From: JAFEBO01 sp044221315
GTDB lineage: Bacteria > Planctomycetota > Phycisphaerae > Phycisphaerales > UBA1924
Direction of reading: 5' to 3'
Assembly (NCBI GenBank): GCA_044221315.1
Contig: JBGAPK010000003.1
Span: forward strand, 147,031 to 211,030
Length of the DNA stretch: 64,000 nt
A program made the translations under genes and the position numbers. Shown here one piece after another: positions 9,339 through 17,596 of this stretch; the first letter of the stretch is position 1; the number at the start of each line of letters is the position of its first letter. The notes below the pieces were generated by a model. That model had not been told where the DNA came from. It saw nothing but the letters and a program-made list of their open reading frames with translations, and made no database searches.

Positions 9339-9752
9339 TCATGATCGCGTGCGACCCCCGGACTTCACATCCGCTTCGTCCGCGTGAACCGAATGCAGAA
9401 GCCTGTGGGCCGAGGGGGTGAGCAGAACCGTCACCGTCGTGATGAAGACGATTCCGGAGAACATGGCGTAGCAGATGGCGAAAACCTTGCCGCCGCTCGT
9501 CGTCGGGCTGGTGCTCGGCCCCATCGCCGTCAGGATCATCGTGGCCGAATACGCCGCGTCGATCCAGTCCTGGTTGTCAATGACGTGGTACCCGACCATG
9601 CCAACTCCGAGCGAGCCCGCGATCAGCGCCGCCGCGACGACGGTGTGCCAGAGCTGACGACGCAGAAAGCGGCCCCAGGGCAAAAGCGGCTCGGACTTGT
9701 GCTCGAACATGGCCGACAGCGTACCGCACCCACCATCGCCTGTCGCACGCAC
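9339..9752 (-). CDS. Two-transmembrane ion-channel-like protein with unusual pore motif
   Basis: 137 residues from a GTG at 9752 that overlaps the stop of the upstream gene (TAGTG). An ATG at 9710 (MFEHKSEPLL) is an equally possible start, because the first 14 residues look non-coding; neither has a clear ribosome binding site. Two hydrophobic helices (about residues 36-58 and 88-112) flank a pore-loop-like segment, WIDAAYSATMILTAMGPSTS. The arrangement TM - pore helix - filter - GKVFAICYAMFSG - TM matches the two-TM potassium channel fold. The normal filter TVGYGD is replaced by TAMGPS, so potassium selectivity cannot be assumed. It is the last gene of a probable six-gene minus-strand operon. 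Confidence 0.65.
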   Translation of the reverse strand: MRATGDGGCGTLSAMFEHKSEPLLPWGRFLRRQLWHTVVAAALIAGSLGVGMVGYHVIDNQDWIDAAYSATMILTAMGPSTSPTTSGGKVFAICYAMFSGIVFITTVTVLLTPSAHRLLHSVHADEADVKSGGRTRS

Positions 9753-10906
9753 TAATACCCGCTCTTGACGTCCACCACATTGAGGAGCGGCTCCCCCTTT
9801 CCAAATCTCCGGATGTTCTCCTCAATGAGCGCCCACTCCCGTTGGTCCGTCAGGTCCGCCTCCGCCGAGACGTGCGGCGTAATCACGACCCGCGGCTCTT
9901 TCCACAACGGATGCCCGCTCGGCAAGGGTTCCGGATCGGTGACGTCGAGGCACGCCCCCGCCAAGCGCCCGCCTTTGAGTGCAGCGATCAGCGCATCGGT
10001 ATCCACAATCTTCCCGCGGGCCACATTAATGAGATAGGCCCCCGGCTTCATCGCCCCGAACATCTCGGAATTGAACAGCTTGGTCGTTTCCTTCGTCAGC
10101 GGCACGCAGATCGCCACCACGTCGGCCTCGCCAAGCATCACCTTGAGATCCTCCGGCTTGCCGACCTTCTCGACAAACGCCGGCGCCGGGGCGTCGGTCC
10201 TGCGTGTGGCGATCACCCGCATCCCGAACCCGTTCGCACGCTTGGCAACCTCCGTGCCGATCCCTCCGATCCCGATCACCAGCATCGTCTTGCCCTGAAG
10301 CGCCATCGGCTTGTTCGCTGGCTCGGCCTGATCCCCCCACTTCCCGTCCGACTGGTTCTTGGCGTGTTCGCCCAGGTTCCTCGTGAGCGAAAGCAGCATC
10401 GCAAACGCATGATCGGCGATCGTCGGACCGTGCACGCCGCGGCTGTTGGTCATCACGATGCGGTCATTCCCCGCAATCCCCTCCATGCCGACGTACCGAT
10501 CGACCCCGGCCGAGAAGCTCAGCACCCACGTAAGTTTCGACGCGTTCTTGAGGAACTCCGGCGTTAGCAGATGCGCCGCAACACCATCCGCTTCCTGCGC
10601 ATGCGCCAATGCCGACTGCCGATTCAGCCCGGCGATGATCCTGACATTCGGCGCTTCCTTCGAGAGCCGGGCCACCGTCTCGGCCGGCATCTCTCCAACC
10701 AGAAGAGTCAGCGTGACTTTCCGTGCCGCCTCCGGGTCGGCAGGCATGACGTGCGCGACACGCGAATTCCGGGTCGAACCGATCGATTCCTGAACGACCG
10801 ATGCCGGCTGCGCCCCCGTCTCCGTACCAAGCGAGAAGGCGCAAAGCAACGCCGCAAGAACGGAGCTGCGCCGGCGCCGCGGGATTGTGAATCTCGTTCC
10901 GTTCAT
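9752..10906 (-). CDS. D-2-hydroxyacid dehydrogenase family protein with N-terminal signal peptide
   Basis: 384 residues. Residues 1-33 have the form of a signal peptide: basic PRRRR, hydrophobic SSVLAALLCAFSLG, then a polar A-Q junction. From about residue 60 onward the protein is a complete NAD-dependent D-2-hydroxyacid dehydrogenase: Rossmann motif GIGGIGTEVA, catalytic Arg in INVARG, Glu in DVTDPEPLP, and His in VITPHVSA. Members normally oxidise or reduce 2-hydroxy/2-oxo acids in the cytoplasm with NAD(P)H, so an export signal is unusual. In planctomycetes the compartment between the membranes can be large, but a cofactor source there is not evident. The substrate is not predictable. It starts 8 bases after the preceding small gene. 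Confidence 0.85.
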   Translation of the reverse strand: MNGTRFTIPRRRRSSVLAALLCAFSLGTETGAQPASVVQESIGSTRNSRVAHVMPADPEAARKVTLTLLVGEMPAETVARLSKEAPNVRIIAGLNRQSALAHAQEADGVAAHLLTPEFLKNASKLTWVLSFSAGVDRYVGMEGIAGNDRIVMTNSRGVHGPTIADHAFAMLLSLTRNLGEHAKNQSDGKWGDQAEPANKPMALQGKTMLVIGIGGIGTEVAKRANGFGMRVIATRRTDAPAPAFVEKVGKPEDLKVMLGEADVVAICVPLTKETTKLFNSEMFGAMKPGAYLINVARGKIVDTDALIAALKGGRLAGACLDVTDPEPLPSGHPLWKEPRVVITPHVSAEADLTDQREWALIEENIRRFGKGEPLLNVVDVKSGY

Positions 10907-10914
10907 ATTCCTTG

Positions 10915-11196
10915 CTATCGGTTCGGCCCTCGAAGGTCCGGATCGATCTGGATCGGCTGCCAGCCCGGGATCCCCCGCACCGACTTGATCTGGCTGTTGA
11001 CCTGAAGGAAATCGACCGAACCATCGTCGTACACCCGGTACAGATAGTTGTCGCCGCCGGCCACACCGATGATTTTTCTATCTGATCCGCCCGCCATTCC
11101 GCCCAGAACGAGCCCGACCACCGCCGCGGTTAGAACGATGGAGGCAGTCTTCCGCGCGCGACCACGCCCTTCCGGTCGGCTATTTATTGCGTTCAT
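10915..11196 (-). CDS. Small membrane-anchored protein of unknown function
   Basis: 93 residues from an ATG at 11196 with GGGAGAAG upstream. A basic N-terminus (RPEGRGRARK) is followed by one hydrophobic segment (ASIVLTAAVVGLVLGGMAGG), then a short polar domain with alternating aromatic and acidic residues (NYLYRVYDDGSVDFLQ) ending in a Pro/Arg-rich tail. The tail domain looks like a small beta hairpin facing outside. No family is recognised. It fits tightly between osmC (20 bases) and the dehydrogenase (8 bases), which supports it being real. Confidence 0.7.
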   Translation of the reverse strand: MNAINSRPEGRGRARKTASIVLTAAVVGLVLGGMAGGSDRKIIGVAGGDNYLYRVYDDGSVDFLQVNSQIKSVRGIPGWQPIQIDPDLRGPNR

Positions 11197-11216
11197 GGTT
11201 CTTCTCCCACCGCCGT

Positions 11217-11645
11217 TCAGGCGAGCTTGGCTTCCATGGTGATCTTCGCGTTCAGCACTTTGCTCACCGGGCAATTGGCCTTGGCTTCGGCCGCGAGCTG
11301 TTGGAACTTCGCACCGTCGATCCCCGGGACCTTGCCCGTCACGTCGAGGTGGACCGCCGTGATTTGCCAACCGCCTCCCACCTGGTCCATCGTGAGCGTC
11401 GCATTGGTCGCCAGGCTCGTCGGCACCGCGCCGGCGTTGGTCAGCATGAGCGAAAAGGCCATGGTGAAGCAGCCAGCGTGGGCCGCGGCGATCAGCTCCT
11501 CCGGGTTTGTACCCGCGCCGCTCTCGAACCTTGACGAGAACGAGTACGGTGTGTTCTTGAGCGCGCCGCCCGGGGCCGAGAGAGACCCCTTGCCTTCCTT
11601 GATCGAACCGTTCCACTGCGCCTGCGCTGTCCGCTTGATTGCCAT
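11217..11645 (-). CDS. OsmC/Ohr-family peroxiredoxin-like protein
   Basis: 142 residues from the ATG at 11645, which has an ideal AAGGAG seven bases upstream. The OsmC landmarks are present: a Gln-Trp-Asn-Gly start region, FESGAGTNPEELIAAAHAGC with the first redox cysteine, and the second cysteine in KANCPVSKVL. The family reduces organic hydroperoxides using this cysteine pair in the cytoplasm. Length and motifs are normal for the family. It follows the ABC ATPase by 41 bases on the same strand. Confidence 0.9.
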   Translation of the reverse strand: MAIKRTAQAQWNGSIKEGKGSLSAPGGALKNTPYSFSSRFESGAGTNPEELIAAAHAGCFTMAFSLMLTNAGAVPTSLATNATLTMDQVGGGWQITAVHLDVTGKVPGIDGAKFQQLAAEAKANCPVSKVLNAKITMEAKLA

Positions 11646-11686
11646 CGTGATTCTCCTTATTTCCACCAGTCTACATCCGGCCCGTC

Positions 11687-12526
11687 TTACGTGTGAACGC
11701 GCTCGTGAAGCAGCGGCATTTGTCGTATGTACGGCCCGATCAGGGGGTCGTCCGATTCGATGAACGCGTCGAACGGGCCATCGAACGAGATTTTTCCATC
11801 GTGCATCATCACCACGCGGGGCTCGAGCGACCGCAGCAGTTCCGTGTCGTGAGTCACGATTACCGACGTCCGCGCCAATCCGACCGACGTCGGCGATTCG
11901 TGGGTCTGCCGGATCAGGTGGTGGATCTGCGACGAGGATTCAGGATCCAGCCCCGACGTTGGTTCGTCGTACAGCACAAGCACCGGCTCCATGACGAGCG
12001 CCCGTGCGATCGCCACCCGCTTGGCCATGCCACCCGACAGGTCTTCGCGCCTGCGTTCGAGGATCTGGTCGGGATCGAGGCCGACATCGGCCAGCGCCCG
12101 GCGTGCCTTCGGCAGGATCTCCTCGTCGCTCATCCGCTTGATCTCGCGGGGCCAGAGCGCGAGGTTGTAGAAGACCGTTCCGCTCAGAAGCGCGTTCCGC
12201 TGGAAGACCACGGCCCAGTGGATGCGGATGTCGTCCATCTGATCGTCGGTCAGCGTCGCGAGATCGCGAAGGGGCGAACCCTCGATCTCATGATCCGCGA
12301 GCAGCACCCGACCGTGGTCGGGGCTGAGGTGCCCGGTGATGTGCTTGAGCAGCACCGTCTTGCCGCAGCCCGAATGCCCGACGATCGCGATCATCTCACC
12401 GCGCCGCACGTCCAGATCGACGCCGCGCAGCACCCGCTGGTCGCCGAACGACTTGTGCAGGTCCTCGATGAGAATCTCCGGGCTGCCGGTCTTCGTCGCT
12501 GCGGCGGTCACGTGCATCGCCGTCAT
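11687..12526 (-). CDS. ABC transporter ATP-binding protein, MlaF/Ttg2A type
   Basis: 279 residues from the ATG at 12526. The frame stays open far upstream, but that extension is non-coding. Walker A is GHSGCGKTVLLKHI, the Q-loop lies in VVFQRNAL, the signature is LSGGMAKRVAIARAL, and Walker B is VLVLYDEPTSGLDPES, followed by the H-loop in IVTHD. The MAKR form of the signature and the wording HITGHLSPD...G are typical of MlaF, the ATPase of retrograde phospholipid transport. No permease (MlaE) or MCE-domain partner is in the window, so its partner genes must lie elsewhere. Confidence 0.88.
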   Translation of the reverse strand: MTAMHVTAAATKTGSPEILIEDLHKSFGDQRVLRGVDLDVRRGEMIAIVGHSGCGKTVLLKHITGHLSPDHGRVLLADHEIEGSPLRDLATLTDDQMDDIRIHWAVVFQRNALLSGTVFYNLALWPREIKRMSDEEILPKARRALADVGLDPDQILERRREDLSGGMAKRVAIARALVMEPVLVLYDEPTSGLDPESSSQIHHLIRQTHESPTSVGLARTSVIVTHDTELLRSLEPRVVMMHDGKISFDGPFDAFIESDDPLIGPYIRQMPLLHERVHT

Positions 12527-12570
12527 GCTAGCGCGCGGCGGCATTCGCCCGCGTTCAACCTCCGCTGCTA

Positions 12571-12948
12571 TCACCCATTCTGGCCCGCGGGCTCGAACAA
12601 CTCGACGAAGTTTCCTTCCCCGTCGGAAATCGGCGCCTGACTTCCGCCGGGCCCGCGCACGACCGTTCCGGCCAGTGACACACCTGTGGCGGCCAGGCGC
12701 GCGAGTTCCGATTCGAGGCCCCGGACCGGCAGAACCAGCCTGTTCCAGCCGCCCGGGACGGGAGAGCGGCCGTCCGGGAGCGTCCGCGCCGCGGAAGTTC
12801 CGGGCCCGCTCAGCCAGAGCTCGACACCCCCGCGCTCGACGATCGCGAAGGCCGGCCCCCACCGTTCCTTGACCGCGAATCCCAAATGGCCTGAGTAGAA
12901 GCGCACCGCCCGCTCCACATCCTCGACCAGGTATCGGAATGCTGGCAT
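12571..12948 (-). CDS. VOC (glyoxalase/bleomycin-resistance) family protein
   Basis: 125 residues with GGAGG six bases before the ATG. It has one vicinal-oxygen-chelate module pair: ERAVRFYSGHLGFAVKERWG, FAIVERGGVELWLSG in the first half and SDGEGNFVELFEPAG at the end. The C-terminal Asp-x-x-Gly-Asn-x-x-x-Leu pattern is the family hallmark, with Glu as metal ligand. Members act as metal-dependent isomerases, dioxygenases or antibiotic-binding proteins; the substrate cannot be told. It is the first gene of the closely spaced minus-strand cluster down to 9339. Confidence 0.85.
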   Translation of the reverse strand: MPAFRYLVEDVERAVRFYSGHLGFAVKERWGPAFAIVERGGVELWLSGPGTSAARTLPDGRSPVPGGWNRLVLPVRGLESELARLAATGVSLAGTVVRGPGGSQAPISDGEGNFVELFEPAGQNG

Positions 12949-13021
12949 CGATTCCCTCCTGCCTCACGGTACCGGCGGGGCCGGGAAAGGTTTCGGCGAA
13001 CGCGGGTGCGAGTGTCTTTGC

Positions 13022-13570
13022 ATGAGCGCACCAACGCAATCCCGCCCCGCGCCGATCCGCCTGCACATCGACGCCATCGAGCGCCGCGAGGGCTGGACTA
13101 TCCTGGACACGTTGCCCCATCCGGCGGCGGACATCATCGGCAATTGCCAGGACCTCTCCCGCTTCGCCGACGAGTCCGTTGAGGAGATCTATGCCTCCCA
13201 CTTCTACGAGCACCTGAGCTACATGCACGAACTGGTGCCGGCTCCGCAGGAGGCGTTCCGGGTGCTCAAGCGGGGCGGGCTGCTCCGGATCGTGGTGCCG
13301 GACCTTGAAGTGCTCTGCCGCCTGTTTCTTGAGCCCACGTTGACGTTCAAGGAACGCACCGAGGCGATGCGGATGATCATGGGCGGGCAGATGGACGAGT
13401 TTGACTACCACAAGGGCGGGCTGTGGTTCGAGCTTCTCGATCGCATCCTGCGCGATGTGGGCTTTGCCAATGTGCAGCGTGTGCAGAGTTTCGGTCTCTT
13501 CAAGGACACCACCGAGGCGGTGTGCGGGGGGCGCCGGATCAGCCATAACGTCACTGCTTACAAGTCCTGA
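13022..13570 (+). CDS. SAM-dependent methyltransferase-like protein
   Basis: 182 residues. The N-terminal half carries LHIDAIERREGWTILD, then NCQDLSRFADESVEEIYASH and the post-I region FYEHLSYMHELVPAPQEAFRVLKRGGLLRIVVPDL. This pattern is a class I methyltransferase in which the first glycine-rich loop is degenerate, a form common in sets that modify cell-surface sugars. The late region (FELLDRILRDVGFANVQRV) is the usual C-terminal strand. The target is unknown. It is divergent from the VOC gene with 73 bases between. Confidence 0.75.
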   Translation: MSAPTQSRPAPIRLHIDAIERREGWTILDTLPHPAADIIGNCQDLSRFADESVEEIYASHFYEHLSYMHELVPAPQEAFRVLKRGGLLRIVVPDLEVLCRLFLEPTLTFKERTEAMRMIMGGQMDEFDYHKGGLWFELLDRILRDVGFANVQRVQSFGLFKDTTEAVCGGRRISHNVTAYKS

Positions 13571-13633
13571 GTACGCCTTTTGCTCCGTGCGGTATGCTCC
13601 GTGTGCGCCGAAAGGCGCCGAAGGAGCTTGCGC

Positions 13634-14572
13634 ATGAACGGGTGGGCGGTCTTTGCGGCCTGTGTGTCCGTGTCGTGCGTCTCCGCTGCCGTTCCGCCAT
13701 GGGCGGATGGCTTTGAGTCCTATCCGAACACCGCGCTCTCGAGCAGCCCGGACTGGTACGCGCCGGCGGGGTACTTCCGGGTGCTGACCACGGGCTTCCC
13801 GCGTTCGGGGACGCACCACGCCTCGCTTGACGTCGGGAGCTACGGCGACTGGGGGCATGTTCTGGGCCTGGGCTTTGGCTGGACGAACTACCAGTTGAAC
13901 TATGCCGACGGCTGGGTGTCGTATTCGCCGGCGACAGGAGCGGGGTCGGTGCTGACGATGAGCGCGTATGCGAAGATCGTGCCGCAGGGCCCGTATTCGC
14001 GTCCGGTGGTGTGCGGGATCGAGCTGGTGAATCCGACGGGCGGGACGATCTCCAGCATGTTCCTGCAGGGTGATGGCTCCTTGGCGGGGCTGACGGTTTA
14101 TGACTACGACAACTCGGAGAACTTCGGCGAAACGTGGGGAACGTTGGGCGGATTTACGGACATGACGCAGTGGAATCGGCTCCTGATCCGGGTGGATTTC
14201 TCCAATCGCTCGGTGCGGTTTGAGCACAACGGCGTGCTCCTGTTCGTGAGCGCGATTACGGCGACGGAGCTCGGCAGGATCTCGATGGTCACGATCGCTT
14301 ATCCGAAGGCGCCGATCAACAGCGGGAGACAGCCGATCCTTTACTTTGACGACGTTTCGGTCACGACGGCGGCGCACTGCGACGGCGACTTCAACCTCGA
14401 CTTCCTGGTGGACGATGGCGACTTTTCGATGTTCGTGCAGTCGTACGACATGCTTGACTGCGCGACGATCTTTCCGCATGCCTGCTCCTCGGATCTTGAC
14501 GGCAACGGGGTGGTGGACGACGCGGACTTTGTGCTCTTTGTTTCGGCGTACGACGCCCTGCTTTGTCCGTGA
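13634..14572 (+). CDS. Secreted protein with jelly-roll-like domain and C-terminal GC-type dockerin
   Basis: 312 residues from the ATG at 13634 with AAGGAG seven bases upstream. A signal peptide (about residues 1-20, ending VSAA) leads into a domain starting DGFESYPNTAL, with strand-rich regions (WNRLLIRVDFSNRSVRFEHN and PILYFDDVSV) that resemble a concanavalin/LamG-like sheet. The last 65 residues hold two EF-hand-like loops (DFNLDFLVDDGDFSMF and DLDGNGVVDDADFVLF) bracketed by cysteines, ending in ALLCP. This is the GC-type dockerin seen in several proteins here, probably calcium binding and used for attachment or sorting. The first loop begins with a less standard Asp-Phe-Asn. Confidence 0.82.
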   Translation: MNGWAVFAACVSVSCVSAAVPPWADGFESYPNTALSSSPDWYAPAGYFRVLTTGFPRSGTHHASLDVGSYGDWGHVLGLGFGWTNYQLNYADGWVSYSPATGAGSVLTMSAYAKIVPQGPYSRPVVCGIELVNPTGGTISSMFLQGDGSLAGLTVYDYDNSENFGETWGTLGGFTDMTQWNRLLIRVDFSNRSVRFEHNGVLLFVSAITATELGRISMVTIAYPKAPINSGRQPILYFDDVSVTTAAHCDGDFNLDFLVDDGDFSMFVQSYDMLDCATIFPHACSSDLDGNGVVDDADFVLFVSAYDALLCP

Positions 14573-14590
14573 TGCGGGATTGCGTCGGGG

Positions 14591-16468
14591 TCATTGGGGG
14601 GGCGGGCGCCGGTTCCAGATCGTGATGGTCTCTCCTTTGGGGAGGCGGGATTCGCTTGCTCGCGTGAATCGCTGGTCGGCGGCCAGGAGGCGCTTGAGGG
14701 GTGCGTAGTCGAGATTGCCGTAGCCTTTGAAGAACGGCGATGCCGGGGTGAGTTCGAGCAGGGCGATGGTGTCGGCGCTGGTGGACTTGAGCCAGGCTTC
14801 GAGCACGGCGGGGTCCTGGCTGGTCCGGTTGTAGTTGGTGATGTCGAGGCGGCAGAGGCGCGGGGTGCGGAACTTCTCGAGGTAGGCCCACTTGAGGCTG
14901 AACGACTCCGCGTCGGTGCAGAGGAGTTGGACGTTCTTGCCCGGCGCGATGGCGGCCATCACGGGGTCGGTGCATTCGAAGACGGGTGTCGAAGCGGTGC
15001 GGAGGCCGCCTTCCTGCGAGCGGCCGATAGAGAATGCGTTGGGCCAGAGGAAGAGGCCGAGTGCGAGCAGGAGGCCGGCTCCGGCAGCCTGCGCGAAGGG
15101 CGCCGATGCGCGGGCGACGAGACCGAGGAGCGTGGCGAGGCCGAGCCCGGCGGTGACCCAGGAGACCGCGATCCAGGAGTGGATGAAGCGGTTCTTTAGC
15201 ATTGGGTGATGGAAGGTGAGCAGGGCGGAGATGATGAGGAAGGCGAAGATGGCGGCGTTGCGGCCCCGGAATGCGCCGAGGAGGCCGATCGCGCTCAGGG
15301 CCACGATGACGATGAGCAGCGATTGTGAGCCGAGGTAGTCGTCGGTCATCGCCTTCCAGTAGTACGAGAGGCCGTAGAAGGGGACGTAGTGCTCGACCTT
15401 CTGGTCGGTGTTCTGCGGGCTCAAGAACCAGAGGAACCAGCCGAGGCGCTTGGGGATGAGGAACCAGATGGCGATGGGGATAGCGGTGCCCAGGACAATG
15501 GTGCGGTCGCCCGGCGTCCAGGTGTCGGCCCAGCGGCGGCCGGTCCGGCGCCACCAGAGGATGAGCTGCACGCAGAAGAAGACCCAGGCGATGTGCGCCA
15601 CACCGTGGGGACGGTTGATGCCGATGGTGCGGCCGGCAGCATGGAATTCCAGTGGTCCGGTCTTCATGACGTAGAGAGCAAGGCCGAAGAGCGCTGCGCT
15701 GATGATCAGAACGGGGTTGAAGGGCGCGCGGGCGAGCCAACGAAGGGGATGGCGGAGCGTCTCGCGCGTGGCGGCGAGGATCGCGGTCCGCCGATGCCAT
15801 GCTTCCGAGGCGAGGATTGCGAAGGTGACGAGGAGCCAGTAGTTGTACTTGAGGAAGAAGAGGACGGTCCAGACGAGGGCGAGGGTGATGGCGCTCCTGC
15901 GGGAATCGCGTTCGGAGTGCAGGAGGTAGAAGTAAAGAACGGCGAGCGAGAGGCAGGCGCCGGAACTTTCGAGCATGACGTCGGTGGCGTAGGCCCGGTG
16001 GGCGGGGCTGGCGAGGACGAGGAGAGAAGCGGCGAGACCGGCGGTGTTGGCGATCCAGGCGCCGGGATACGGGAGGTGACGGGCGGCACGGCGGGTGAGC
16101 AGGAAGGCGAAGATCGCGGTCCCGACCCACATGCACAGGCTTGGGAGAATGGCGAGGCGGTGATCGGGGCCAAGGAAGAGTTGGACGAGGCCTTCCATGA
16201 ACGGGTGCACGATGCCCCAGACCTGCATGCGCTCGAGTTGATCGAAGAACGTGCGCGGGTCGAGGTCGCGGGCGCTCATGGCGAGGGTGAGGCCCTGGAG
16301 GTAGTGGGCGTTGCGGTCGCCCTGGGATTCCCACCAGAGGAAATCGGCGAGGGGCCAGTATTCCCGGAACAGGTGAACGGCTGCGGCGAGCGCGAGCAGC
16401 CCGAGCAGGCCAAGAAAGGCGGCGTCGATGCGACAGCGCGCGGTGTCTGATAGTGGCCGGACTTCCAT
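14591..16468 (-). CDS. Polytopic membrane protein, probable GT-C glycosyltransferase (PMT/ArnT-like)
   Basis: 625 residues with about ten hydrophobic segments. After the first helix comes a loop with WWESQGDRNAHYLQGL, an acidic cluster in the first outer loop as expected for GT-C enzymes that use lipid-linked sugars. The C-terminal 100 residues are a soluble domain without membrane helices. Overall length and topology fit the dolichyl-phosphate-mannose protein mannosyltransferase superfamily, but family-level motifs are weak, so the call is by topology. It converges with the dockerin protein at 13634 with 18 bases between stops. Confidence 0.65.
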   Translation of the reverse strand: MEVRPLSDTARCRIDAAFLGLLGLLALAAAVHLFREYWPLADFLWWESQGDRNAHYLQGLTLAMSARDLDPRTFFDQLERMQVWGIVHPFMEGLVQLFLGPDHRLAILPSLCMWVGTAIFAFLLTRRAARHLPYPGAWIANTAGLAASLLVLASPAHRAYATDVMLESSGACLSLAVLYFYLLHSERDSRRSAITLALVWTVLFFLKYNYWLLVTFAILASEAWHRRTAILAATRETLRHPLRWLARAPFNPVLIISAALFGLALYVMKTGPLEFHAAGRTIGINRPHGVAHIAWVFFCVQLILWWRRTGRRWADTWTPGDRTIVLGTAIPIAIWFLIPKRLGWFLWFLSPQNTDQKVEHYVPFYGLSYYWKAMTDDYLGSQSLLIVIVALSAIGLLGAFRGRNAAIFAFLIISALLTFHHPMLKNRFIHSWIAVSWVTAGLGLATLLGLVARASAPFAQAAGAGLLLALGLFLWPNAFSIGRSQEGGLRTASTPVFECTDPVMAAIAPGKNVQLLCTDAESFSLKWAYLEKFRTPRLCRLDITNYNRTSQDPAVLEAWLKSTSADTIALLELTPASPFFKGYGNLDYAPLKRLLAADQRFTRASESRLPKGETITIWNRRPPPQ

Positions 16469-16641
16469 GATCCGCGACCGTTCCGAATCCGGTATTGGGG
16501 CGTTCTGCTCGATGCGTGGAGGTTATCGCGCGATTCGATGGATTCCGGAGGGTGTGGAGGAGAACGCAAGAAGCGACTCTGGACAGCGGTGGTAGGCTGA
16601 AACGAACGCGGTCGCCCGGGCCGCGGGTGAGGAGATTGAAC

Positions 16642-17592
16642 ATGGGTTTGTTCTCGAAAGTCCGGACCGCGGCCCCGGTGGCCGTGGTCCTGTGCATCGG
16701 CCCGATGGCCGTGGGGTTGACGAACACGGCGCGGGTGTCGATCAATCCAAGTTTCAGCGGCGGCGGCGGGCCGATCGACATCATCCAAACCAATCCGGGC
16801 ACCGTGGATGCGACGGGGTCGACGACGGGGGGATTCAATTCGTCCGGCGACGCGACCACGCACACGCAGTACGGGCTGATCCGGGTGACGGCGCACGCAT
16901 TGGGCGGGCTGGGCGCCACCGGGACCGGTATTTTCCAGGATTCGATCACCATCACCTCGCCGGGCGTGACGAGCGGAACCCCGGGCACGCTTGTGTACGA
17001 CGTGCGGGTGACGGGCGGGATCGACGCGTGGAGCGGGTCGTCGGCGGGTCGCTGGCAACTTCGGGCGGACCTTGGGGGCGGCCCGTTCGATATCTCGGCC
17101 GACGCGGAATTTTCGAGCCCGGAACTGCCAAACCACGGGTATCACGGCAGCCCGTTTGGGACGTACAGCGCAACGGTCTCGTTTCAGTTTGGGATGGCAA
17201 CGACACTCGATGTTCAATTCAGCGGGACCGCCGGCGCGGCGAACGGCGTCAACGGCGCCGGGGCCGCGGCGGTTGATCCGTTTGTGCTCGCGGTTTGGGG
17301 TGGGATTCATGACGTCAAGGCCAATGGAACTCCCGTTGGGTCGTTCGGAACTTCGTCGGGCTCGGGAACGAACTGGGCGCCGGCCGCGAACGCCTGTCCG
17401 GCTGATCTCAATGGTGACAATCAGGTGGACGATGCCGACTTCGTGCTCTTTGCCGGGGCGTACAACATCCTCGACTGCGCTGACCCGGCGATGCCGGCGG
17501 GCTGCCCCGCGGACCTGAACGGGGACGGCGTTGTGGACGACGCGGACTTTGTGGCGTTTGTCGCGGCGTACAACGAATTGGTCTGCCCGTAG
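16642..17592 (+). CDS. Secreted protein of unknown function with C-terminal GC-type dockerin
   Basis: 316 residues from an ATG with GGAG seven bases upstream. A signal peptide is seen at residues 1-25. The middle 220 residues are rich in Gly, Thr and Ser with alternating strands (for example YGLIRVTAHALGG and FGTYSATVSFQFG), suggesting a beta sandwich that I cannot assign. The C-terminus has the full double EF-hand module: CPADLNGDNQVDDADFVLF, a linker DCADPAMPAGCPADLNGDG, and VVDDADFVAFVAAYNELVCP at the very end. All cysteines of the module are present. The protein is exported, likely to the cell surface. Confidence 0.8.
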   Translation: MGLFSKVRTAAPVAVVLCIGPMAVGLTNTARVSINPSFSGGGGPIDIIQTNPGTVDATGSTTGGFNSSGDATTHTQYGLIRVTAHALGGLGATGTGIFQDSITITSPGVTSGTPGTLVYDVRVTGGIDAWSGSSAGRWQLRADLGGGPFDISADAEFSSPELPNHGYHGSPFGTYSATVSFQFGMATTLDVQFSGTAGAANGVNGAGAAAVDPFVLAVWGGIHDVKANGTPVGSFGTSSGSGTNWAPAANACPADLNGDNQVDDADFVLFAGAYNILDCADPAMPAGCPADLNGDGVVDDADFVAFVAAYNELVCP

Positions 17593-17596
17593 ATTG

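Noticed and set aside
12527..14479. N-terminal extension of the ABC ATPase frame on the minus strand
   Set aside because: The frame is open but runs opposite to real genes; the ATPase homology begins at the ATG at 12526.
14391..16988. Long minus-strand frame of 865 residues
   Set aside because: It is an alternative frame of the GT-C-like gene at 14591-16468, rich in Arg/Pro/His as expected of high-GC shadow frames.
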